Below are positions 1 to 7,063 of a DNA stretch of 40,217 nt, piece by piece. The position numbers and the translations under genes were made by a program. The notes beneath the pieces are model-generated. The model had not been told where the DNA came from and did no database searches. It was given only the letters and a program-made list of their open reading frames with translations. Position 1 is the stretch's first letter, and the number at the start of each line of letters is the position of its first letter. Source of the DNA: Nonomuraea turkmeniaca (GTDB lineage Bacteria; Actinomycetota; Actinomycetes; Streptosporangiales; Streptosporangiaceae); the NCBI RefSeq assembly GCF_005889735.1, contig NZ_VCKY01000085.1, forward strand, positions 1-40,217. The letters are read 5' to 3'.

Positions 1-1
1 C

Positions 2-208
2 AGGGGTACGGGTGGGGTCGCGTTTGCTCCGATATCGCTCAAGTTTGTCGGGCACGCCCCGGGTACTACCCCGGATCCGCGGTCAGGTTTCGCGTGCGTG
101 GTGCTCACCGTGGACGAGGATGGCGCGCACCTCGCCCGGCAGGCCACCATGCCGGACGCCCCCAGCGGGGTGTTCCTCAGCGAGCGGGGCGGCACCTGCC
201 CCTGGTGA
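2..208 (+). CDS. 3' end of an unidentified gene, cut by the window edge
   Basis: An open frame runs from the left edge to a TGA at 206-208 and encodes 68 residues ending in RGGTCPW. Almost every third codon position in its second half is G or C, as in real genes of this genome, and no other frame here shows that pattern so cleanly. The stop abuts the convergent GntR stop at 209, leaving no room for a terminator. I do not recognise the family and the 5' part lies outside the window. It could still be a spurious frame, but codon bias and clean abutment favour a real gene. Confidence 0.5.
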   Translation, partial: RGTGGVAFAPISLKFVGHAPGTTPDPRSGFACVVLTVDEDGAHLARQATMPDAPSGVFLSERGGTCPW

Positions 209-889
209 TCAGTCCAGCTCCAGCGCCGTGCGCAGCCAGGACTCCACGCCCGCCACGTGCACGGTCGCCCAGGAGCGGGCGACGTCGGCCTGGCGGGCCG
301 CGATGGCCTCGTAGATCGCGGTGTGCTGCTCGCGCGTCTTCTCCATCGCGCCCTCCTGCGTGAGCCCGCGCCAGATCCTGGCCCGAGTGGTCGGACCAGA
401 CAGGCTCTCGATGAACGAGCAAAGCACGCTGTTGCCCGACCCCTGCGCGATCCGCTGGTGGAAGCGCAGGTCGTTGGCCACGAGCTCCTCGATGGTGGGC
501 TCGGCGGGCAGCGACTCCAGGATCACCCGCAGCTCGTCGATCTCCTCGTCCCGCATCAGCTTGGTCGCCATCGCCGTCGCGGCCGGCTCCAGGATGCGGC
601 GTACCTCGAAGAACTGCAGCACCGTGTCGTCGCGGTGCAGGTCGAGCACGAACGACATGGTGTCGAGGAGCAGCCGCGGCTCCAGGCTGGTGACGTACGT
701 GCCGTCGCCCTGGCGCACGTCCAGCACGTTGATGAGGGACAACGCACGCACGGCCTCGCGGAGCGAGTTGCGCGAGAGGCCGAGCCGCTCGGCCAGGTCG
801 GCCTCCTTCGGCAGCCGGTCGCCCGGGGCCAGCTCCCCGGAGACGATCATCTGCTTGATCTTGTCAATGGCCGCGTCGGTGACCGCCAC
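209..889 (-). CDS. GntR family regulator, FadR/FCD subfamily
   Basis: A one-component transcriptional regulator of 226 residues. The N-terminal winged helix-turn-helix contains the family pattern LPKEADLAERLGLSRNSLREA. The C-terminal all-helical FCD domain carries an Asp and His residues (DLRFHQ, EQH, TVHV) at positions typical of a metal or carboxylate ligand pocket. The GTG at 889 is preferred over the ATG at 907 because AGGGAG lies six bases before it and relatives begin with AVTDxAI. It is the last gene of a leftward set with the MBL hydrolase and the fadA5-like thiolase. The intergenic DNA carries a nested palindrome (898-928) that suggests self-regulation. The effector is unknown; a sterol or acyl-CoA catabolite is an inference from context. 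Confidence 0.88.
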   Translation of the reverse strand: MAVTDAAIDKIKQMIVSGELAPGDRLPKEADLAERLGLSRNSLREAVRALSLINVLDVRQGDGTYVTSLEPRLLLDTMSFVLDLHRDDTVLQFFEVRRILEPAATAMATKLMRDEEIDELRVILESLPAEPTIEELVANDLRFHQRIAQGSGNSVLCSFIESLSGPTTRARIWRGLTQEGAMEKTREQHTAIYEAIAARQADVARSWATVHVAGVESWLRTALELD

Positions 890-897
890 ACTTTTCT

Positions 898-928
898 CCC
901 TAGACATCGGATGTCTACGAGTCTAGGG
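898..928. promoter_or_regulatory. Nested palindrome between MBL hydrolase and GntR genes
   Basis: TAGACATC (901-908), one centre base, then GATGTCTA (910-917) is a perfect 17-bp palindrome. It is enclosed in a second inverted repeat, CCCTAGAC (898-905) and GTCTAGGG (921-928). The GTCTA half-site therefore occurs three times. The element spans the MBL stop codon and the GntR Shine-Dalgarno. The likely reading is an operator for the GntR protein; an mRNA stem-loop masking its ribosome site is an alternative. Confidence 0.55.
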
Positions 929-1946
929 CCTGGAAGCGGACCTGATCGACCCCCGAGACCCGCGAGCTCCGCCGGCGTACCTCGCCCCTGGCCTCCAGGG
1001 TGCGCAGATGGGCCGCGGCCTCGCCGGCCGCCATGCCTCTCAGCATGGGGGACAACTCCTCCCACGGCCTGTTCCACGTCATCATCGCGGCGACCTCCCA
1101 GATGGTCAGCGGTTGCGGCCGCTGAGCCAGGAGGGCGCGCAGCCGTGCGAGCTTCTCCTCGTGATGGTGGCGGATCTCGGCGGCGCGTGCGGCAACATCC
1201 TGAAATATCCACTCATGGGCGGGCAATGCGTCGAGCGGGCCGAGCTCGCCGACCCGGTCCAAGGACTCCAGGAAATCACTCAAAGGATCGACATCATCAC
1301 GGTCATACGGATAAATGCCGATGTGCGGGGTGATGTCGGGAAGCACGTGGTCACCGGTGAACAGCCGGTCGGCGTCCTCCAGATGCAGGCAGATGTGCCC
1401 GGGGGTGTGGCCGGGCGTGTGCACGGCCCGCAGCTTGCGCCCCGGCAGGTCCACCAGATCACCGTCGCGGAGCGTGCGGTCGGGCCTGGCGGGCGGCGTC
1501 GGCCGGCTCACCGCCTCCTGGACCTCGCTGGCGTCCGCGCCCGCCCGCCTGAGCATGTCGGACTGGAAACTCGCGTGCTCGCTCGCGGGGAGCTGGTGCA
1601 TGAGGGTGACCAGCGCCGCGTCGCTCTCGTGCATGGCGATCCACCCGCCGGACGCCTCCCTGACCTGCCCGGAGAGCCCGGCGTGGTCGGGATGGAAATG
1701 GGTGACGACCACCCCGCTCACCGTACGCACGTCGATCCCGAGCGTCGCCAGGCCGCCGCTGAGCGCCTCCCACGCCTCCGGATGGTTCCACCCGGCGTCG
1801 ACCAGCACCGGCCCCTTCGGCGACTCGATGGCGTAGACGAGCGTGTAACCGAGCGGGTTGCCGGGTATCGGCACCGGCACGCTCCACACCCCGCCGCCGA
1901 GGCCCTGCGGGCGCTGCTGCGCGTACGGCCTGCGTCTGCTCTTCAT
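915..1946 (-). CDS. MBL-fold metallo-hydrolase
   Basis: A 343-residue metallo-beta-lactamase-fold hydrolase. The zinc motif HFHPDH is at residues 83-88. Further ligand candidates are the two His in HTPGHTPGH (about 180 and 184), Asp in TGDH (about 199) and His in PAHEW (about 244), so the binuclear site looks complete. The last ~90 residues form a helical, winged-helix-like tail common in the group that acts on thioesters and related esters. The gene starts 33 bp after the fadA5-like thiolase and ends 25 bp before the GntR start, so the three are probably co-transcribed. A role as a CoA-thioester or lactone hydrolase in sterol breakdown is inference from position; the substrate cannot be read from sequence. 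Confidence 0.88.
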   Translation of the reverse strand: MKSRRRPYAQQRPQGLGGGVWSVPVPIPGNPLGYTLVYAIESPKGPVLVDAGWNHPEAWEALSGGLATLGIDVRTVSGVVVTHFHPDHAGLSGQVREASGGWIAMHESDAALVTLMHQLPASEHASFQSDMLRRAGADASEVQEAVSRPTPPARPDRTLRDGDLVDLPGRKLRAVHTPGHTPGHICLHLEDADRLFTGDHVLPDITPHIGIYPYDRDDVDPLSDFLESLDRVGELGPLDALPAHEWIFQDVAARAAEIRHHHEEKLARLRALLAQRPQPLTIWEVAAMMTWNRPWEELSPMLRGMAAGEAAAHLRTLEARGEVRRRSSRVSGVDQVRFQALDS

Positions 1947-1979
1947 CTTTCCCCGATCGAAAGGCGAACGAATACGTGA

Positions 1980-3095
1980 TCAGTTGATCCGCTCCAGGAT
2001 CGTGGCCGTCGCCAGCGCCCCGCCCGCGCACATCGTCACCAGGGCGGTCGCCGAGTCCGATCGCTCCAGCTCGTGCAGGGCCGAGGTGATCAGCCGGGCG
2101 CCCGTGGCGCCGACGGGATGGCCGAGCGCGATCGCGCCGCCGTTCACGTTGACCCGGTCGAGGTCGGGCTCGTGCACGCTCGCCCAGGACAACACCACGG
2201 ACGCGAACGCCTCGTTCACCTCGAACCTGTCGATGTCACCGATCGTCATGCCGGCCGCCGCCAGCACCTTGGCGGTCGCGTCCACCGGGCCGTCCAGGTG
2301 GTAGTACGGCTCCGCCCCGACCAGCGCCTGCGCCAGGATCCTGGCCCGCGGCCGCAGTCCGTGCCGCCGCGCCGCCGCCTCGCTCATCACCAGCACCGCG
2401 GCGGCGCCGTCGGAGATCTGCGACGACGTGCCCGCGGTGTGCAACGCGCCCTCCATCGCCGGCTTGAGCTTCGCCAGCCCTTCCACGGTGGTCTCGCGCA
2501 ATCCCTGGTCCCTGCGTACGTCGCCGACCGGCACGATCTCCCGCTCGAACCGCCCGTCGGCCCACGCCTTGGCCGCCAGATGTTGCGAGCGCGCCCCGAA
2601 CCAGTCGAGCCGCTCCCGCGTCAGCCCGCGTCGCCGCGCGATCCGCTCGGCCGCGGTGAACTGGTCGGGCAGGTCGATGCTCCAGTCATCCGGCTTGGGC
2701 TTGGCGGGGCGCACGTTGCTGCCGAGCGGCGCCCGGCTCATCACCTCGACGCCGCATCCGACGCCGGCCTCGATCACGCCCGCGGCGATCAGCGCCGCCG
2801 CCAGGTGCACGGCCTGCTGCGAGGACCCGCACTGCGCGTCCACGGTGGTGACCCCCGTCTGGTACGGCAGCCCGGCATAGAGCCACGCGTGCCGCCCGAC
2901 GTGTCCGCCCTGCTCGCCCGCCTGCGTCACGCATCCGGTGAACACCTGGCCGACGGCCGCCGGATCGATCCCCGACCGCTGGACGAGCCCGTTGAGCGCG
3001 GTGGCCAGGACCTGCTGCGGCTTGAGCTCGGCGAGCCAGCCCGCGCGCTTGCCGATGGGGGTGCGAACGGCCTCGACGATCACAGGTGTGCCCAT
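1980..3095 (-). CDS. fadA5: Steroid 3-ketoacyl-CoA thiolase, FadA5-like
   Basis: A 371-residue thiolase that would cleave 3-ketoacyl-CoA sterol side-chain intermediates to release acetyl- or propionyl-CoA. The nucleophile is Cys89 in DAQCGSSQQ; the second-site His (about 326, in ALGHPVGATG) and Cys (about 356, in TMCAGGAL) are present. Recalled M. tuberculosis FadA5 matches along the whole length, including GTSSQISDGAAAVL, VGAEPYYHLDGP and VNVNGGAIALGHPVG, which separates it from generic acetyl-CoA acetyltransferases. The ATG at 3095 has GGAGG six bases upstream. A perfect KstR-type operator lies 33-46 bp upstream. It heads the fadA5-MBL-GntR set. Confidence 0.93.
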   Translation of the reverse strand: MGTPVIVEAVRTPIGKRAGWLAELKPQQVLATALNGLVQRSGIDPAAVGQVFTGCVTQAGEQGGHVGRHAWLYAGLPYQTGVTTVDAQCGSSQQAVHLAAALIAAGVIEAGVGCGVEVMSRAPLGSNVRPAKPKPDDWSIDLPDQFTAAERIARRRGLTRERLDWFGARSQHLAAKAWADGRFEREIVPVGDVRRDQGLRETTVEGLAKLKPAMEGALHTAGTSSQISDGAAAVLVMSEAAARRHGLRPRARILAQALVGAEPYYHLDGPVDATAKVLAAAGMTIGDIDRFEVNEAFASVVLSWASVHEPDLDRVNVNGGAIALGHPVGATGARLITSALHELERSDSATALVTMCAGGALATATILERIN

Positions 3096-3127
3096 ACGTC
3101 GCCTCCAGAACGATACTCTGGCGCGAC

Positions 3128-3141
3128 TGTAACGCGTTCTA
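3128..3141. promoter_or_regulatory. KstR-type operator of the fadA5-like gene
   Basis: The sequence TGTAACGCGTTCTA matches the published mycobacterial KstR pattern TnnAACnnGTTnnA at every defined position. It lies 33-46 bp upstream of the fadA5 ATG and overlaps the TAG stop (3139-3141) of the upstream sigma factor gene. A KstR homologue is encoded 3 kb away. Repression lifted by a sterol CoA thioester is the expected mode. Confidence 0.8.
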
Positions 3142-4134
3142 CTTTGCCGCGGAAGCCTCGCTCTCCAAAGTCGAAGGAAGCCCGAAGGTCTCGAACAGCC
3201 TCTCTTCGTGGAACATGCCGACGTGGCTGATGCAGTCTCCGGAGAACGTCAGCACCATGATCGCGAACTGCCGGTAGACGCCGTTCTCGCGCAGATAGAC
3301 GGCGAAGGCCGACTGGCCGTTCGCGGCGATCGGGATCAGCTTGAGGTCGCCGGAGCGCTTGGCCGGGCACTGCGTCTTGGTGAGCTCGACGATCGTCTGC
3401 GGTCCTTGGTACCAGCCGATGAACGGCGGCATCTCCCAGATCGCGTCCTTGGTGAACAGGTCCACCAGGCTGTCGATGTCGTAGCTCTGGAACGCGGCGA
3501 CGTACCGATCCAGCTTGGCCTGCTGCTCCTCGCTCAGCGGCTCCACGGGGTCGTCCAGGGTCGGCGACACCTCGTTGAGCTGGGCTCTGGCCCGCTGCAG
3601 GATGCTGTTGACGGCCGCGGTGGACACGCCGACTGCCTCGGCGACCTCGGCGGCCTTCCACCTGAGCACGTCACGCAGGATGAGGACCGCGCGCTGCCGG
3701 GGCGGCAGGTGCTGCAGCGCGGCGATCAACGCGAGCCTGATGCTCTCTCGCGCGGTCACGATCGAGGCCGGGTCGTCGGCGCCCGCGCCGGCCAGCGCGT
3801 CGGGCATCGGCTCCAGCCATGGCACCTCGTTGTCCTGCACCAGCGGCGCCGTGGGCTCGGTGCTGGGTGCGCCCAGACCGGTCGGGAGCGGCCGCCTGTT
3901 GCGGCTGTCCAGCGCGGTCAGGCACGCGGTGGTGGCGATGCGGTAGAGCCACGTACGCAGCGAGGAACGCCCCTCGAAGCCGTCGTAGCCCCGCCACGCC
4001 CGCAGGTAGGTCTCCTGGACGAGATCCTCGGCATCGTGCACCGACCCCATCATGCGGTAGCAGTGCGCCAGCAGCTCGCGCCGCATCGGATCGGCCAGCC
4101 GGAGGAAGTCCTCGTTCGTCGGCTTGTCGCTCAT
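3139..4134 (-). CDS. ECF sigma factor with C-terminal SnoaL-like domain (SigG/SigX5 type)
   Basis: A 331-residue extracytoplasmic-function sigma factor. Region 2 holds DAEDLVQETYLRAWR followed by FEGRSSLRTWLYRIA. Region 4 holds LPPRQRAVLILRDVL and the helix-turn-helix AAEVAEAVGVSTAAVNS. The last ~130 residues form an NTF2/SnoaL-like fold (FQSYDIDSLVDLF, WEMPPF), which in such ECFs replaces a separate anti-sigma factor as the control element. The ATG at 4134 is chosen by homology; GGGAGG lies only one or two bases before it, unusually close. A GTG at 4158 would add eight residues but has no Shine-Dalgarno. Its stop codon lies inside the fadA5 operator. No anti-sigma gene is adjacent, as is typical for this group. 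Confidence 0.88.
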   Translation of the reverse strand: MSDKPTNEDFLRLADPMRRELLAHCYRMMGSVHDAEDLVQETYLRAWRGYDGFEGRSSLRTWLYRIATTACLTALDSRNRRPLPTGLGAPSTEPTAPLVQDNEVPWLEPMPDALAGAGADDPASIVTARESIRLALIAALQHLPPRQRAVLILRDVLRWKAAEVAEAVGVSTAAVNSILQRARAQLNEVSPTLDDPVEPLSEEQQAKLDRYVAAFQSYDIDSLVDLFTKDAIWEMPPFIGWYQGPQTIVELTKTQCPAKRSGDLKLIPIAANGQSAFAVYLRENGVYRQFAIMVLTFSGDCISHVGMFHEERLFETFGLPSTLESEASAAK

Positions 4135-4317
4135 ACCTCCCTGTATAGACCTCGCCACCGACAGATCGGTGAGTTTTTTACCTCCGGCCGGTCAATTAAG
4201 GCGAACCCTGTCGGCCACCAGGAGCACGACGAGGTGCTCATCTCTGTTGACGCGGGGTCGCGAGCACGGCCTCCTCCGGGAGCCGCGGGGGCGTCCCGGG
4301 GGAGACCGCGTCGTGTG

Positions 4318-5265
4318 TCAGTGGGGGACCGTGAGGACGATCTTGCCGGTGGTGCTGTTGGTCTCGCCGAGCTCGTGCGCCTTGGCGGCGTCCGCCAACG
4401 GCAGGGCCGCCGCCACCTCGACCCGCAGCCGCCCGGCCTCGACCAGCGCCGCGATCGCCCGCATCCCGGCCTGGTCCGGCTCCACCAGCATGGTCTCCGA
4501 ACGCAGGCCCAGCTCCGCCGCCAGGTCGTGCACACCCCGGTCGAACAACCCGAGCGCGAGCGAGACGATCGTGCCGCCCCTGCGCATGGTGCGCAGCGAG
4601 CGCGGCCCGTAGTCGCCGCAGATCGTGTCGAGCACCACGTCCACGTCCCGCACGATCTCCGAGAAGTCCTCGGTCCGGTAGTCAATGAGCTCGTCGGCGC
4701 CGAGACCACGCAGGAAGTCGTGCTTGGCGGCGCTGGCCGTGCCGATCACGTACGCCCCGCGGGCCTTGGCGATCTGCACCGCCAGATGTCCCACCCCGCC
4801 GGCCGCGGCGTGAATGAGCACCCGCTGGCCGCCTTTCAGCCCGGCCACGTCCACCAGCCCCTGGTAAGCGGTCAACGCGGCCAGCGGGATCGCGGCCGCC
4901 TGCACGTGATCGAGGTTGGCGGGCTTACGGACGAAATGCCGGGACGGCGCGGTCACGTACTCGGCGAAGGCGCCGTGCCTGTCGGGGTACTGCAACATGC
5001 CGAACACCTCGTCGCCGGGCTTGTAGAGCGCCTGCCCGACCCCCGACGCCTCGACCACGCCCGAGACGTCCCAGCCGAGCACGAACGGCGGTGGCGTGCT
5101 CAGCAGCCCGCCGCTCGCGCGGGTCTTCCAATCGGTCGGATTGAGTCCGGCCGCCTCCACCCGTACCAGGACCTCGGTCGGACCCGGTTCCGGACGGTCC
5201 GTCTCGACCATCTTCAGCACTTCCGGGCCGCCCAGGGCGTCCTGGCTGATCGCCTTCATCTTCAT
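4318..5265 (-). CDS. NADP-dependent zinc-free alcohol dehydrogenase/quinone oxidoreductase
   Basis: A medium-chain dehydrogenase/reductase of the quinone oxidoreductase group, 315 residues. The N-terminal GroES-like domain includes AAGLNPTDWKTR and LGWDVSGVV. The Rossmann nucleotide site is HAAAGGVGHLAVQIAKARGA. The structural-zinc cysteines of classical alcohol dehydrogenases are absent. It would reduce quinones or activated enones with NADPH. The ATG at 5265 gives the family N terminus MKMKAI; the open frame extends upstream but that part is not family-like. It is divergent from the remnant of a GlxA-type regulator, a pairing often seen for such reductases, so it has probably lost its local regulator. 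The 183 bp between it and the sigma factor gene hold no further gene. Confidence 0.88.
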   Translation of the reverse strand: MKMKAISQDALGGPEVLKMVETDRPEPGPTEVLVRVEAAGLNPTDWKTRASGGLLSTPPPFVLGWDVSGVVEASGVGQALYKPGDEVFGMLQYPDRHGAFAEYVTAPSRHFVRKPANLDHVQAAAIPLAALTAYQGLVDVAGLKGGQRVLIHAAAGGVGHLAVQIAKARGAYVIGTASAAKHDFLRGLGADELIDYRTEDFSEIVRDVDVVLDTICGDYGPRSLRTMRRGGTIVSLALGLFDRGVHDLAAELGLRSETMLVEPDQAGMRAIAALVEAGRLRVEVAAALPLADAAKAHELGETNSTTGKIVLTVPH

Positions 5266-5336
5266 GCCGTCCAGCCTGCTCCGCCGAAAGGTCGCTCGCG
5301 ACTGGCCCAAAGGCCATGATGTGTAAAAATCGGGCC

Positions 5337-5583
5337 ATGCATCGTGGTCGTCGTGGCCGTTGACGGGGTGATGCCGTTCGAGCTGAGCATGCCGTCCCGG
5401 ATCTTCCGCGTGGCCAGGGGGCCCGGTGGGGAGCCGCTCTACGAGGTCGTCACCTGCACGATCGACGGCCGTCCTGTCGCCACGGAGGCCGACCCCTCCG
5501 CTGCGGCTCGACGATCTGGGCGGCCATGCGCCCCGCACGCCTACCGCCGCACGTTCAGGACGGCTCAGGACACTTTTGAGTAG
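5337..5583 (+). pseudogene. Remnant of a GlxA-type AraC regulator (DJ-1/PfpI plus HTH)
   Basis: What remains is the first ~50 residues of a DJ-1/PfpI N-terminal domain (VVVVAVDGVMPFELSMP, YEVVTCTIDGRPVATEAD) joined near 5494 to what looks like the last helix of an AraC DNA-binding domain (APHAYRRTFRTA). About 240 residues of the usual ~310-330 are missing. The natural ATG at 5337 is out of frame with the DJ-1 segment by one base, so that ATG now reads into a stop after eight codons. A second frame change lies in the C-terminal fragment, where DLGG and APHAY fall in different frames. The gene is not functional. It was probably the activator of the divergent oxidoreductase. Confidence 0.75.
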
Positions 5584-5593
5584 GGCCTACTCA
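5577..5593. promoter_or_regulatory. 17-bp palindrome before the lectin gene
   Basis: TGAGTAGG, one centre base, CCTACTCA is a perfect palindrome. It includes the stop codon of the regulator remnant and lies about 60 bp before the lectin ATG. It may be an operator for the lectin gene or a short stem-loop left from the old gene's end. No T-run follows. Confidence 0.4.
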
Positions 5594-5653
5594 GGCGCGT
5601 GGGCCCGGGTCGGCCGATCCTCCTCGTAGACCCTTCTCGAGGAGTGATGTGCC

Positions 5654-6214
5654 ATGAGATTCGCGTTAGCGCTCGCCGTCCTGCTGCTCGGGCTGCTCCC
5701 GGCCGCACCGGCGCACGCGGACCCGCCCAACGGCCCGATGGCCCCGCCTCCCGGCGCCGTCGGCCCCTTCCAGATCCGCAACGTCTACAACAACCGCTGC
5801 CTGGACACGCCCGCGCAACCGGGCGGCGTGGCCGCCCCCAATGGCACCCGCCTGCAGCTGTGGGACTGCTACGGCCACGGCCAGTGGAACCAGGAGTGGT
5901 ACATCAAGCAGGACCGGTACGGCAGGTTCCAGCTGATCAACGCCTGGGACGGCAAGTGCGTGGACGCCGTCTGGAACGGCGGCAACGGCACCTGGGTCGT
6001 CGCCTGGGACTGCGCCAGGTACATGGACAACGCCAACCAGCTCTGGTATCTCGGCCCGAACGGCAACCCCACCGGTTCCATCCGGACCCTCGGCGGCCGG
6101 GTGCTGGATCCCCGGTGGCAGAACATCGCCTACAACGGCACCCCGATGCAGCTCTGGGACGACTACGGCACCCCCAGCCAGCAGTGGCGGCTGGTCTACT
6201 GGACCAACTACTGA
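5654..6214 (+). CDS. Secreted ricin-type beta-trefoil lectin domain protein
   Basis: A 186-residue exported protein. Residues 1-22 are a signal peptide (charged MR, hydrophobic core, AHA cleavage site). The mature part is a single ricin-B/RICIN trefoil with three repeated carbohydrate-site blocks: QLWDCYG with NQEW, CVDAVWNGGNGT with NQLWY, and QLWDDYG with SQQWR. Such domains bind sugars, often plant or microbial polysaccharides, and usually accompany a hydrolase domain; here the lectin stands alone. GAGGAG precedes the ATG. It is convergent with the kstR-like gene with only 8 bp between stops and has no obvious link to the sterol genes. Confidence 0.85.
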   Translation: MRFALALAVLLLGLLPAAPAHADPPNGPMAPPPGAVGPFQIRNVYNNRCLDTPAQPGGVAAPNGTRLQLWDCYGHGQWNQEWYIKQDRYGRFQLINAWDGKCVDAVWNGGNGTWVVAWDCARYMDNANQLWYLGPNGNPTGSIRTLGGRVLDPRWQNIAYNGTPMQLWDDYGTPSQQWRLVYWTNY

Positions 6215-6222
6215 CGCCGTCG

Positions 6223-6876
6223 TCAGATGCCGGCGAGGAGCCGCGCGGCGGCGGTCTCGATGCGACGCTGGATCTGGTCGTACGTCCGGCGTCCGCGCAG
6301 CATCTCCAGGAGCTCCTGCACCCACACGCTGGCCAGCGACCCCGCCAGATCGCGCTGCTCCTCGCTCGCCTGCTCAAGGGTCAGGCCCTCGGCCGAGACC
6401 CGCAGCAGCAGGCCCGTCATGCGGTCGCCGAACGGCGTCTGCACCTCCGCCATGATCAGCGAGCGGATCAGGGCGTCGGCCAGCTCCGGCTCGCGCATCA
6501 GGCCGCGGGTGGCGCGCATGAGCACGTCCACCGCGCGGCTCGCCGGTGTGGAGGCGCCCGGCGGCCGGCGCTCGATGCTGCTCTCCAGGAGGTCGATCTC
6601 CTCGCCGACCACCGCCACGACCAGGTCCATCTTCGATGGGAAGTACCGATAGAGCGTGCCAAGGGCGACGCCCGCGCGCTCGGCCACCGTACGCATCTGC
6701 ATGGCCTCGACCCCGCCGCGCGAGGCAAGGGCGGCCGCGGCCTGGACGATGCGCTTGCGGCGCTGGTGCTGGCTGCGCGTGCGGACGCTGTGCCCGCCCG
6801 CCGGAGGGTGGCTCTCCATGGCCTCCTCGGCATCGCTCGAGGAGGGCGCAGCAATTGTGCCATGCGAGGTGCGCAT
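6223..6876 (-). CDS. kstR: TetR family repressor, KstR-like
   Basis: A 217-residue TetR-family regulator. The helix-turn-helix region reads RRKRIVQAAAALASRGG then MQMRTVAERAGVALGTLYRYFPSK, which closely follows recalled M. tuberculosis KstR, master repressor of cholesterol catabolism. The ligand domain ends with the DQIQRRI segment typical of this branch. It is divergent from the igr-like operon. No Shine-Dalgarno precedes the ATG at 6876; instead TAACGT ends six bases before it, the arrangement of a leaderless actinobacterial transcript, and a KstR-like operator overlaps that -10. Self-repression is therefore likely. A shorter product starting further in, close to the conserved RTRSQ segment, is possible. 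The effector in mycobacteria is a steroid CoA thioester. Confidence 0.88.
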   Translation of the reverse strand: MRTSHGTIAAPSSSDAEEAMESHPPAGGHSVRTRSQHQRRKRIVQAAAALASRGGVEAMQMRTVAERAGVALGTLYRYFPSKMDLVVAVVGEEIDLLESSIERRPPGASTPASRAVDVLMRATRGLMREPELADALIRSLIMAEVQTPFGDRMTGLLLRVSAEGLTLEQASEEQRDLAGSLASVWVQELLEMLRGRRTYDQIQRRIETAAARLLAGI

Positions 6877-6890
6877 AAGAACACGTTATC
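6877..6890. promoter_or_regulatory. KstR-like operator and leaderless -10 of kstR
   Basis: The core AAC-AC-GTT (6880-6887) matches the centre of the KstR pattern; the outer T and A positions do not. On the minus strand the same bases contain TAACGT, ending six bases before the start ATG, which fits a -10 element of a leaderless mRNA. Operator and promoter would overlap, a direct means of self-repression. Confidence 0.6.
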
Positions 6891-7010
6891 TGATTTCATG
6901 AAACCGCGGCTTGTTACTCGCCGGTCACAAAGACGCCTTGTCGGGCCATGTCTCCGCTGTTACAGGGAGGTATCGAAAGTTATCGGCATGGACGTGCTCT
7001 GGACAGATAT

Positions 7011-7024
7011 TAGAATCTGTTCTA
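7011..7024. promoter_or_regulatory. KstR operator of the igr-like operon
   Basis: TAGAATCTGTTCTA differs from the defined KstR positions (TnnAACnnGTTnnA) at one base and from the classic TAGAAC-NN-GTTCTA form at that same base. It is 40 bp before the fadD ATG. TAGAAT (7011-7016) could itself be the -10, with TGGACG (6989-6994) as a -35 at 16-bp spacing, so KstR binding would block the promoter. Confidence 0.8.
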
Positions 7025-7063
7025 GTTTGCGATTCGGCTGACCGAGCGCTTGGTGGAGGCGGC

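Noticed and set aside
3208..5319. A 703-codon plus-strand open frame opposite the sigma factor and oxidoreductase
   Set aside because: It crosses two clear genes and their intergenic region on the other strand and has no recognisable domain.
5654..6214. The ricin-fold protein as a possible toxin
   Set aside because: Only a sugar-binding trefoil with a signal peptide is present; there is no toxic enzymatic chain, and such lectin domains are common in actinobacterial secreted proteins.
6962..6973. The string ACAGGGAGGTAT also found before the sigma factor start (minus strand near 4134-4146) as a shared regulatory motif
   Set aside because: Both are Shine-Dalgarno-like strings; the 6962 copy precedes no conserved open frame. 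Two occurrences of a ribosome-site sequence are expected by chance.
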